DNA from: Flavobacteriales bacterium | GTDB lineage: Bacteria; Bacteroidota; Bacteroidia; Flavobacteriales; Flavobacteriaceae | DNA length: 16,239 bases | NCBI GenBank assembly: GCA_027031025.1 | Contig: JALVEJ010000042.1 | Coordinates: forward strand, 1 to 16,239 | Direction of reading: 5' to 3' | In this document: positions 1 through 6,538 of the stretch, in pieces | Numbering within the stretch: the first letter of the stretch is position 1 | How the letters are laid out: the number at the start of each line of letters is the position of its first letter | Program-made: the position numbers and the translations under genes | The notes under the pieces: generated by a model | What the model was told of the DNA's origin: nothing | The model's input: the letters and a program-made list of their open reading frames with translations, nothing else | Database searches by the model: none

Positions 1-1
1 A

Positions 2-436
2 ACCTTGGAAGGAAAATTCAACAAGCATTTTGCTTTAGACGGCGGTATATTTTATACCAAAGGCAGGATGCTCGATAAACAACGCCCTTTGCCTTCCATT
101 CCGCCTTTGTATGGGAATGCGAAGTTGTCTTACAAATTTGACAATATAGAAACCGCTTTACAATATCGTTTTATGCTTGACAAACCCGTAAATGAATATG
201 ATGTTGTCGGAGGGGTCGATAATATTGAAGAATCACCGGTTAACCCCGATACAGGTGAATATGCCGGTTTTCCGCAATGGCATATTTTAAATTGGTATGG
301 CACTTATCATGTTAGTCAAAGTATTTCGATAAATTTAGGTGTTGAAAATATTTTTGATATTCACTATAAGGAATTTGCGTCGGCTATCAGTGCGCCCGGA
401 CGGAATTTTAAAATTCAAGTGGTGACGCATTTTTAG
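2..436 (+). CDS. TonB-dependent outer-membrane receptor, C-terminal part (5' truncated by window edge)
   Basis: The reading frame is open from the first bases of the window, so only the last ~144 residues are present; the real start lies upstream. The protein would be the end of a 22-stranded outer-membrane barrel that imports a ligand (siderophore, metal complex, glycan or vitamin) using TonB energy. The sequence shows alternating aromatic/polar barrel strands, a conserved turn VENIFDIHYKEFAS, then SAPGRNFKIQVVTHF ending in Phe, the usual barrel-insertion signal. NIFD followed by Y-E and a G-R-N-F final strand is typical of TonB-dependent receptors. The plug domain and TonB box are outside the window, so the substrate cannot be inferred. 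No strong terminator follows; the next gene starts 191 nt downstream. The family call is firm and the subfamily is unknown. Confidence 0.88.
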   Translation, partial: TLEGKFNKHFALDGGIFYTKGRMLDKQRPLPSIPPLYGNAKLSYKFDNIETALQYRFMLDKPVNEYDVVGGVDNIEESPVNPDTGEYAGFPQWHILNWYGTYHVSQSISINLGVENIFDIHYKEFASAISAPGRNFKIQVVTHF

Positions 437-545
437 TAAAAAGTGTGAAGTGGAAAGCAGTTAGATTTTCTCAAATAAGAAGTCAGAAAATGTTGATAGT
501 TAAAATTAATTAGACCTAGAAGTTAGCCAAACCTACTAGGTAGCA

Positions 546-580
546 AAGTTCTGTTAGGTTTTCAAAACCTGATAGATCTT
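546..580. repeat. Imperfect palindrome of the CCTA(A/C)YAGGTTTT family
   Basis: The left arm 546-562 (AAGTTCTGTTAGGTTTT) pairs with the right arm 564-580 (AAAACCTGATAGATCTT). There is one true mismatch; the two other differences become G-U pairs in RNA. Just upstream, 530-541 (AACCTACTAGGT) is identical to the core of the perfect palindrome at 12355-12384, so this gap probably holds a decayed copy of the same element. It lies between the TonB receptor and fbp and has no T-run, so it is a poor terminator candidate. Confidence 0.6.
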
Positions 581-627
581 AAAAATATAAGTTAAACAAA
601 ACTGAATAATCATATAATTAAACAACT

Positions 628-1644
628 ATGAATCAACTCATTACGCTGGGCGAATTTATCATCGACCGGCAAGCGCATTTTCCTTATTCAACCGGTGAAT
701 TGAGCAGTTTGTTAAATTCTATCCGTTTGGCTGCAAAGGTCGTCAATCACGAAGTCAATAAAGCCGGTTTGGTTGATATTATCGGCGCGGCAGAGAATGA
801 AAACGTGCAAGGAGAGCAACAACAAAAACTCGATGTTTTTGCCAATAAAGTCTTTATCCAAGCTTTGATTAATCGTGAAATTGTTTGCGGTATAGCTTCC
901 GAAGAGGAAGATTCGTTTATCAATATAGTCGGAAAAGATAATGGCAATAATAACAAATATATTGTTTTGATGGATCCTTTGGACGGTTCCTCTAATATTG
1001 ATGTTAATGTATCGGTAGGGACTATCTTTTCCATTTACCGTCGCATTAGTCCGGTAGGCAAACCCGTTACCGAAGAAGATTTTTTACAACCGGGAGTCAA
1101 TCAAATTGCAGCCGGTTATGTTATTTACGGCACTTCAACAATGCTTGTATATACAACAGGGCATGGCGTCAACGGTTTTACGCTCAATCCGGCATTGGGT
1201 GTGTTTTATTTGTCTCATCCCGATATGCATTTTCCGGAGAAAGGCAAGATTTATTCCATAAACGAAGGCAATTACAGGCATTTTCCTAAAGGGATCAAAA
1301 AATATATCAAATATTGTCAAGAAGAAGAAGGAGACCGCCCTTATACTTCTCGTTATATAGGTTCGTTAGTGTCTGATTTTCATCGTAATATGATTAAAGG
1401 CGGCGTGTATTTATATCCTAATTCGAGCCGTTATCCCAATGGCAAATTGCGCTTACTTTATGAGTGCAACCCCATAGCATTCTTGGCAGAGCAAGCCGGT
1501 GGAAAAGCGTCAAACGGCAAACAACGCATTATGGAAATCAAACCCACCGAACTACACCAACGGGTGCCTTTTTATGTTGGAAATAAATGTATGGTCGAAA
1601 AAATAGAAAAATATATCAAGAAATATGACGGAGAAAGAACTTAA
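628..1644 (+). CDS. fbp: Fructose-1,6-bisphosphatase, class I
   Basis: Hydrolyses fructose-1,6-bisphosphate to fructose-6-phosphate and phosphate in the cytoplasm, the committed step of gluconeogenesis. It is 338 residues long, close to E. coli Fbp (332). The metal-binding signatures are present: SEEED at 91-95, DPLDGSSNID at 116-125 with D116 and D119 as metal ligands, and the late ligand E279 in LLYECNP. The phosphate-binding region NSSRYPNGKLRLLYE (265-279) is intact. The ATG at 628 gives the expected N-terminus (TLGEFIIDRQ) and is preceded by A-rich DNA without a Shine-Dalgarno motif. The last 20 nt overlap the start of murF, which suggests co-transcription and translational coupling. Nothing is missing or unusual in the enzyme itself. 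Confidence 0.97.
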   Translation: MNQLITLGEFIIDRQAHFPYSTGELSSLLNSIRLAAKVVNHEVNKAGLVDIIGAAENENVQGEQQQKLDVFANKVFIQALINREIVCGIASEEEDSFINIVGKDNGNNNKYIVLMDPLDGSSNIDVNVSVGTIFSIYRRISPVGKPVTEEDFLQPGVNQIAAGYVIYGTSTMLVYTTGHGVNGFTLNPALGVFYLSHPDMHFPEKGKIYSINEGNYRHFPKGIKKYIKYCQEEEGDRPYTSRYIGSLVSDFHRNMIKGGVYLYPNSSRYPNGKLRLLYECNPIAFLAEQAGGKASNGKQRIMEIKPTELHQRVPFYVGNKCMVEKIEKYIKKYDGERT

Positions 1645-2917
1645 AGAACTACACGAAATTTATCTTACACATCCCAAAATCACTCGCAATAGCAAGGAAG
1701 TTCAAAAAGGGGATATTTTTTGGGCGCTCAAAGGCGAACGCTTCGATGGCAATCAATTTGCCGAAGAAGCCCTTGAAAAAGGCGCTCATATTGCGGTTAT
1801 TGATGATAAAAAGAAAAATATTGTCAAGGAAAAACGCTATTTTTATGTAGAAGATAGCTTAAAGGCTTTGCAAGAACTAGGTAAATTTCACCGGCAATAT
1901 GTCGGTATGCCGACCATTGCCATAACCGGTAGCAATGGCAAAACCACGACCAAAGAACTGGTCAATGCCGTTTTATCGCAACGATACCGGACGGCAGCAA
2001 CTTATAAAAATTTGAACAATCATATCGGGGTACCTTTGACTTTGCTCGAAATACCCGAAGATACCGATATTGCCATTGTTGAAATGGGAACAAATCATTT
2101 TGGAGAAATAGAGGCTTTAACTAAAATAGCCGACCCTGATTTCGGTATCATTACGAGTATAGGCAAAGCACATTTGGAAGAATTTAAAGATTTGGATGGC
2201 GTTTTAAAGGAAAAAACCGCACTTTTTGAGTATCTCAAACTAAAAGGTGGAATGGCTTTTGTCAATCTTGATGATGAATTGGTTAAAAAAGCTGCCGAAG
2301 GCTTAAAAACCTATACATTCAGCTACCATAATCATCCTGATGCCAATGTGCAATTGCAAGATATTTCAGAAGATGCTCAACTTAAAATCCGGTTAAATAA
2401 TACGGATATTCAAACCCAATTGACCGGAAAATACAACTTGTCTAATATCGGATATGCTATTGCTACGGGCAAATTTTTCAACTTGTCCGATGAAGAAATC
2501 AAGCAGGCTTTAGAACATTATACGCCCAAAGACATGCGTTCGCAAATTATTGAGCAAAATGACAATTTGATTATTTTGGATGCCTACAATGCCAATCCAA
2601 CTAGTATGAAAGCGGCTATAAAAAATCTGTTGCAAATGCCAGGTAAGCACAAAGTTGCAATTTTAGGAGACATGTTTGAATTGGGAGAAAATGCTGCCCG
2701 TGAACATCAAGAAATAGCTGATTTTGTCAAAGAAAATCATATTGAAGGCTATTTGATCGGGGAAAATTTTAATCAAACAAAAACAGATTTACCAAAATTT
2801 AAAACGACACAAGATTTTATCAATAGTGGTGTTTTAGACAATGTCAAAGGTTCACATATTCTTATCAAAGGTTCCAGAGGTATGGCTTTGGAAAATATTC
2901 TTGAATTGAAATCGTAA
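1625..2917 (+). CDS. murF: UDP-N-acetylmuramoyl-tripeptide--D-alanyl-D-alanine ligase
   Basis: ATP-dependent Mur ligase that adds D-Ala-D-Ala to the UDP-MurNAc-tripeptide, the last cytoplasmic step of peptidoglycan precursor synthesis. It has 430 residues, slightly shorter than E. coli MurF (452). The N-terminal substrate domain contains the MurF-type KGDIFWALKGERFDGNQFA (28-46). The ATPase P-loop is TGSNGKTTTK (101-110), followed by EMGTNHFGEI (153-162). The C-terminal domain has DAYNANPTSM (319-328), GDMFELG (348-354) and KGSRGMALE (415-423), which separate MurF from MurC, MurD and MurE. The start codon lies 20 nt inside fbp in another frame. No other mur or fts gene is nearby, which fits my recollection that murF often sits outside the dcw cluster in this phylum. 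Confidence 0.96.
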   Translation: MTEKELKELHEIYLTHPKITRNSKEVQKGDIFWALKGERFDGNQFAEEALEKGAHIAVIDDKKKNIVKEKRYFYVEDSLKALQELGKFHRQYVGMPTIAITGSNGKTTTKELVNAVLSQRYRTAATYKNLNNHIGVPLTLLEIPEDTDIAIVEMGTNHFGEIEALTKIADPDFGIITSIGKAHLEEFKDLDGVLKEKTALFEYLKLKGGMAFVNLDDELVKKAAEGLKTYTFSYHNHPDANVQLQDISEDAQLKIRLNNTDIQTQLTGKYNLSNIGYAIATGKFFNLSDEEIKQALEHYTPKDMRSQIIEQNDNLIILDAYNANPTSMKAAIKNLLQMPGKHKVAILGDMFELGENAAREHQEIADFVKENHIEGYLIGENFNQTKTDLPKFKTTQDFINSGVLDNVKGSHILIKGSRGMALENILELKS

Positions 2918-3074
2918 GATAAAATAACACCAAATTATTTACCGACTTTAACTTCTTTCGGTCAAAAGGGCAGTTTTTTGGACATTTTGACGTGTTTTGA
3001 TTGTTTGGAATATTTGTTGTGATTTGAAAATTGTAAAAAATTAATAACAAAAATTTATAAAAAAACAAAAAACT

Positions 3075-3641
3075 ATGGAAGCAATTTACAAATTACAAGC
3101 AAATATTAAACATTGGTGGTTGCCGGTTTTAACCGGCAGTTTATTGATAATAGCCTCATTATTGATGATTATTTTTCCGGTTGCAACTTTTGCCGGATTA
3201 GCCGTTTTATTCGGTTGGAGTTTATTCGTTTACGGCGGCTTAAATTTCGTATTTGCCGTTAGAAACCGTAAAGTTTTCCACGGGTGGATATGGTATCTGA
3301 TGTTTGGTTTAATAGAAATGGTTTTAGGAGCTTATTTATTGTTCCAACCTACATTAGCAGCCGAAGCATTGGTCTTATATTTGGGATTTTGGTTTACTTT
3401 TATTGGAATTTCCCGTATCAGTTTTGCTTTTTTGATGAAAGATATGGGTATTAAAAACTGGGGCTGGACATTAGCCGGCGGTATTTTAGTGTTGATGTTA
3501 GCCTTTTTTATTATTTTAAATCCGGTTATCGGTATGTTTAGTGCCGTATATTTGGTAAGTTTTGCTACCTTTGTAACCGGTTTACTGGCAATATCGTTTG
3601 GCTGGGAACTTAAGAAATTAGAAAAGCTATTAACTGAATAA
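3075..3641 (+). CDS. HdeD-family (DUF308) six-helix membrane protein
   Basis: A 188-residue integral inner-membrane protein with six predicted hydrophobic helices at roughly 14-34, 40-62, 70-90, 96-120, 129-149 and 153-176. They form three two-helix repeats, each with a Gly-rich helix followed by a short P- or N-containing loop (IIFPVATFAG, LFQPTLAAE, ILNPVIGMF). This repeat pattern and length are typical of the HdeD/DUF308 family, whose E. coli member contributes to acid resistance at high cell density; the molecular activity of the family is not established. The gene starts 157 nt after murF and ends 8 nt before the HPF-like gene, so those two are probably co-transcribed. The charged tail (WELKKLEKLLTE) is likely cytoplasmic. 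The acid-stress role here is inferred from the family only. Confidence 0.88.
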   Translation: MEAIYKLQANIKHWWLPVLTGSLLIIASLLMIIFPVATFAGLAVLFGWSLFVYGGLNFVFAVRNRKVFHGWIWYLMFGLIEMVLGAYLLFQPTLAAEALVLYLGFWFTFIGISRISFAFLMKDMGIKNWGWTLAGGILVLMLAFFIILNPVIGMFSAVYLVSFATFVTGLLAISFGWELKKLEKLLTE

Positions 3642-3649
3642 ACAATTAT

Positions 3650-3985
3650 ATGGTCAAATTAATTATCAAAAATTTAAAAGAAATCGAGGAGCCATTCCGT
3701 AAGGAATTTGAAGAAATCTGTCAGGAAAAACTGGATTTTTATCAAAATCTATTTAAAAAATATGACAAAGATTTGACTTTGGAAGTCATTGTTAACAAAT
3801 CGGCAAAAACCTATACGGTAAGTGCCTCTATTGACTTGAAAAGCAAAAAAGTTCTTATTGCCGAAGAAAATAAAGATGTTTTAAAAGCGCTTCGCAATTT
3901 GTTTAACGAGTTTAAAAAAGCTGTCAAACGCCAATACGAACTCGAACGCAAAGATTACGAGTATAAACGTAAAAACAGGAGATAA
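3650..3985 (+). CDS. HPF/RaiA-like ribosome hibernation factor
   Basis: A 111-residue basic protein with the layout of the S30AE (HPF/RaiA) family: an N-terminal beta strand and helix (MVKLIIKNLKEIEEPFRKEF), two central strands (LTLEVIVNK, TYTVSASIDLK), a third strand (KKVLIAEE) and a C-terminal helix (NKDVLKALRNLFNEFKKAVK), then a Lys/Arg-rich tail. HPF proteins bind the 30S decoding channel and stabilise inactive ribosomes in starvation; basic helix residues contact 16S rRNA. The protein corresponds to a short HPF without the long-form dimerisation domain. It is divergent, so the assignment rests on fold pattern, size and charge, not on a diagnostic motif. It follows the HdeD-like gene by 8 nt and is closed by a strong terminator, so the pair forms a likely stress operon. 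Confidence 0.68.
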   Translation: MVKLIIKNLKEIEEPFRKEFEEICQEKLDFYQNLFKKYDKDLTLEVIVNKSAKTYTVSASIDLKSKKVLIAEENKDVLKALRNLFNEFKKAVKRQYELERKDYEYKRKNRR

Positions 3986-4006
3986 ATCTTATGAATCTTA
4001 TTTTTT

Positions 4007-4041
4007 AACAGTCGTCAATTATGGCGGCTGTTTTTTATTTT
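4007..4041 (+). terminator. Intrinsic terminator after the HdeD-HPF pair
   Basis: The stem AACAGTCG (4007-4014) pairs with CGGCTGTT (4025-4032) through eight base pairs including one G-U, with a 10-nt loop. A run of six T (4031-4036), then A and more T, follows directly. It sits 22 nt after the hibernation-factor stop codon and ahead of the ppk start region, so ppk most likely has its own promoter. Confidence 0.85.
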
Positions 4042-4056
4042 ATATTTGTATTTTTG
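4041..4056 (+). promoter_or_regulatory. Candidate ppk promoter, two adjacent Bacteroidota -7 elements
   Basis: TATATTTG (4041-4048) and TATTTTTG (4049-4056) both match the Bacteroidota -7 consensus TAnnTTTG. They lie just after the upstream terminator and 20-35 nt before the ppk ATG. Neither has a clear TTG -33 element at the usual spacing, and T-rich DNA gives such matches by chance, so this is tentative. Confidence 0.35.
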
Positions 4057-4075
4057 ATACATAATTTATCTATCT

Positions 4076-6163
4076 ATGCAAAATCTACCGGTAACTCAAA
4101 AATATATTAATCGCGAAATCAGTTGGTTATCTTTCAACGAACGCGTCTTGCAAGAAGCATCAGACCCCAAAGTGCCACTTTTGGAGCGCCTGCGGTTTGT
4201 GGGTATTTTCTCAAATAATATGGACGAATTTTTTAAAGTTCGTTATGCCAAAGTGCAGCGCATCAGTTTGGGAAAATTTCCCGAAAAAAGCAAATTTGAA
4301 GTCCGGCAAGCCAAAAAATTGTTGAAAGAAATCACTAAAATTGCTATCAAACAGCAAAATGAGATGCGGCGGGTGCGTCGTGGTATTTTTGAAGAACTCA
4401 AACAACATGATATACACTTGATTGACGAACGGGAAATCAACAAAAAGCAAGGCGATTTTTTAAAAAAATATTTCATAGACAAGGTTAGTCCGTCCTTAGT
4501 AACCATTGTGTTAAACGATTTGCCGGAATTTCCCATTATCAAAGATTCGTCAGTCTATTTGGCGGTCAAAATGAGCAAAAAGAAAGGACGGGAAATCAAA
4601 GATGATATTACCGAACCCATTTATGCTTTGGTGGAAATACCGACGGATGATTTAGGGCGTTTTGTAGTATTGCCAAAGGAAGGCGATAAAAATTACATTA
4701 TGCTTTTAGACGATGTTATTCGTTACAATCTCGATGAAATTTTTAACATTTTTGACTACGACAAGATTGAAGCACACGTTATTAAAATATCGCGTGATGC
4801 CCAATTTGAAGAAGATACCGACCGGACTAAAAGTGTGTTGGAAAAAGTCAGTTTTTATGTTCGTCAACGTCAAAAAGGAGAACCTGTCAGACTGATTTAT
4901 GATGAAGCTATTGCCAATGACACCCTGGAATTTTTAAAACAAAAAATGGGTATCGACGAATTGGACAGCCTGATACCCGGAGGGCGTATTCATAACCATC
5001 GCGACTTTATGGGATTTCCCGATTTAGGCAAGAAAGATTTGCTTTATAAACAATATCCGCCGTTACCCATCAAGGATTTATCGTTACAAGGAAGTATCCT
5101 CAAACAAATCAAAGAAAAGGATTTTCTGCTTTATGCACCTTATCACAATTACAAATATGTGGTCAAATTTTTGCGTGAAGCAGCACTAGATCCAAAAGTT
5201 AAAGAAATTAAAATTACTATTTATCGCTTGGCAAAAAATTCGCAAATAGCCAGTTCGCTTATCAATGCCGCCAAAAATGGCAAAAAAGTGACGGTTCAAA
5301 TAGAATTGCGTGCCCGTTTTGATGAAGCCCAAAACATCAAATACGCCGAAATTTTTAAAAACGAAGGCATCAATCTCGTGTTTGGTTTACCGGACATAAA
5401 GGTTCATAGTAAAATATGTATGATTGAACGCGAAGAACACGGTGAAATTAAACGTTACGGCTTTATCAGCACCGGCAATTTTAACGAAAAAACCGCTAAA
5501 ATTTATACAGATTATACTTTATTTACCGCCAATCAAGGAATTTTGGAAGATGTTTCCAAAGTCTTTGACTTTTTCGATATCAATTATAAAATACCTAAAT
5601 ACAAACATCTTTTAGTATCGCCTCATTATTTCCGGCGTAAAATGTATTCGTTGATTAATGAGCAAATCAAACGGGCACAACAAGGTAAAAAAGGCTTAAT
5701 AAGATTGAAAATGAACAGTTTATCTGACCGAAAAATGATTGATAGATTATACAAAGCCAGTCAAGCCGGTGTCGAAATTCAACTTATTGTCCGGGGCATT
5801 AACCGCTTGATTCCGGGTATAAAAGGATTAAGCGAGCATATCAAAGCTATCAGTATTGTTGATAAATTTTTGGAACATCCGCGGCTTTTCATTTTCGGAC
5901 CGGACGAAGAGGCTAAAATTTTTATAGGCTCGGCAGATTTTATGCCGCGCAACTTAGACCGGCGCGTTGAAGTGACCAGTCCCGTATACGATAAAAACAT
6001 CAAGCGGGAACTGATAGATACGTTTAATATTTCTTGGAATGACAATGTTAAAGCGCGTATTTTTAACCAAACCCAAGACAATCAATACAAACGGGATGGC
6101 AAAAAACCATTAAGATCGCAATTTGCGTTGTATGATTATTATCTTGATAAGTTGAGGAAATGA
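4076..6163 (+). CDS. ppk: Polyphosphate kinase 1
   Basis: Reversibly polymerises the gamma-phosphate of ATP into long-chain inorganic polyphosphate. It is 695 residues long, matching E. coli PPK1 (688). The N-terminal domain starts with NREISWLSFNERVLQEA and SNNMDEFF (46-53). The middle domain and two phospholipase-D-like C-terminal domains follow. The catalytic histidine that is phosphorylated is H444 in IKVHSKI (E. coli H435), and the second essential histidine is H601 in FLEHPRLFIF (E. coli H592). Other signatures are GNFNEKTAKIYTDY (467-480), the ARFDEAQNIKYAE region and SADFMPRNLDRRVEV (619-633). The start at 4076 follows directly from a terminator and possible promoter, so the gene is probably monocistronic. 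Its stop codon lies within an inverted repeat (6152-6193). The polyphosphate made is expected to support starvation and stress survival. Confidence 0.97.
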   Translation: MQNLPVTQKYINREISWLSFNERVLQEASDPKVPLLERLRFVGIFSNNMDEFFKVRYAKVQRISLGKFPEKSKFEVRQAKKLLKEITKIAIKQQNEMRRVRRGIFEELKQHDIHLIDEREINKKQGDFLKKYFIDKVSPSLVTIVLNDLPEFPIIKDSSVYLAVKMSKKKGREIKDDITEPIYALVEIPTDDLGRFVVLPKEGDKNYIMLLDDVIRYNLDEIFNIFDYDKIEAHVIKISRDAQFEEDTDRTKSVLEKVSFYVRQRQKGEPVRLIYDEAIANDTLEFLKQKMGIDELDSLIPGGRIHNHRDFMGFPDLGKKDLLYKQYPPLPIKDLSLQGSILKQIKEKDFLLYAPYHNYKYVVKFLREAALDPKVKEIKITIYRLAKNSQIASSLINAAKNGKKVTVQIELRARFDEAQNIKYAEIFKNEGINLVFGLPDIKVHSKICMIEREEHGEIKRYGFISTGNFNEKTAKIYTDYTLFTANQGILEDVSKVFDFFDINYKIPKYKHLLVSPHYFRRKMYSLINEQIKRAQQGKKGLIRLKMNSLSDRKMIDRLYKASQAGVEIQLIVRGINRLIPGIKGLSEHIKAISIVDKFLEHPRLFIFGPDEEAKIFIGSADFMPRNLDRRVEVTSPVYDKNIKRELIDTFNISWNDNVKARIFNQTQDNQYKRDGKKPLRSQFALYDYYLDKLRK

Positions 6164-6193
6164 GGAGTGAGGAACAAAACCTCAATTCCTCAA
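6152..6193. repeat. Inverted repeat spanning the ppk stop codon
   Basis: TTGAGGAAATGAGG (6152-6165) pairs with CCTCAATTCCTCAA (6180-6193) at 13 of 14 positions, with a 14-nt loop. The ppk TGA (6161-6163) lies in the left arm. The right arm is the opening motif of the ~88-bp repeat units. No T-run follows, so it may act as a 3'-end stabilising hairpin and not as a true terminator; that role is inferred. Confidence 0.55.
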
Positions 6194-6536
6194 TAAAACC
6201 GGTCACTTCGATACAATTTTGTTCGTTACCTCACAAAATCACTCAGTGACCTTTTCTTAATTCCTCAAATTCCAAGACAAACATAAGGTATGAAATAAAA
6301 GATAAAATCATCAAAAAACGAACTAATCTATGAACAGGAACAAATCCTCAATTCCTCAATTTAAAAGACGAAAACACGGTATGAAACAATAAACAATCAT
6401 CAAAGAATGCAATGCTATAAAACGAAATAAATCCTCATTTCCTCAGTTTATGAAACGAACAATATAGTTCGTAATAATAGGCAATCATCGAATAACGTCA
6501 TATTCAATGAAGCACAACAAATCCTCATTTCCTCAA
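6180..6536 (+). repeat. Degenerate tandem repeat array, ~88-bp period
   Basis: The motif CCTCAATTCCTCAA or a close variant recurs at 6180, 6255 (TCTTAATTCCTCAA), 6346, 6433 (CCTCATTTCCTCAG) and 6523 (CCTCATTTCCTCAA). From 6255 on, the units are 91, 87 and 90 nt long. Units share further blocks in order: GGTATGAAAYAA, then AATCATCRAA, then a CTATRAA-like block, and AACAAAT just before the next unit. The last copy runs straight into the MATE start codon at 6539. The units are diverged and spacing varies, so this is an old array and not a CRISPR. A further copy is at 13374. Confidence 0.75.
6201..6251. repeat. Nested inverted repeat (REP-like) inside the first tandem unit
   Basis: The outer arms GGTCACT (6201-6207) and AGTGACC (6245-6251) are perfect, and inner arms ATTTTGT and ACAAAAT add a second perfect 7-bp stem. 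The arm ends GGTCACTTCGA and CTCAGTGACC resemble a palindromic repeat that I recall as common between genes in Bacteroidota genomes. This element appears inserted in the unit that starts at 6180, which lacks the usual unit body. Confidence 0.55.
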
Positions 6537-6538
6537 TA

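Larger units (their letters stand above)
6164..6538. other. Non-coding 375-nt spacer between ppk and the MATE gene
   Basis: No convincing gene is present. The spacer is filled by a nested inverted repeat (6201-6251) and by degenerate ~88-bp tandem units. No clear terminator with a T-run and no TAnnTTTG promoter match was found, so it is unclear how the downstream MATE gene is transcribed. Confidence 0.7.

Noticed and set aside
604..611. ClpB second Walker A with Thr in place of Pro (protein residues 604-611, GTTGVGKT), considered as a defect
   Set aside because: The Gly-Lys-Thr core is intact and the position varies within the family; the protein is otherwise complete. Coordinates here are residue numbers in ClpB.
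2941..2962. ACCGA/TCGGT hairpin after murF as a terminator
   Set aside because: It has only five base pairs with a 12-nt loop and no T-run directly after it.
3010..3030. TATTTG-like promoter element upstream of the HdeD-like gene
   Set aside because: It is short of the TAnnTTTG consensus and has no convincing -33 partner at normal spacing.
4243..4542. Minus-strand ORFs within ppk
   Set aside because: They lie opposite strongly conserved PPK1 coding sequence and have no recognisable domain or upstream signal.
6180..6536. Possible CRISPR array
   Set aside because: Only short blocks are shared, the rest of each unit is also related between copies, period and sequence vary, and there are no cas genes.
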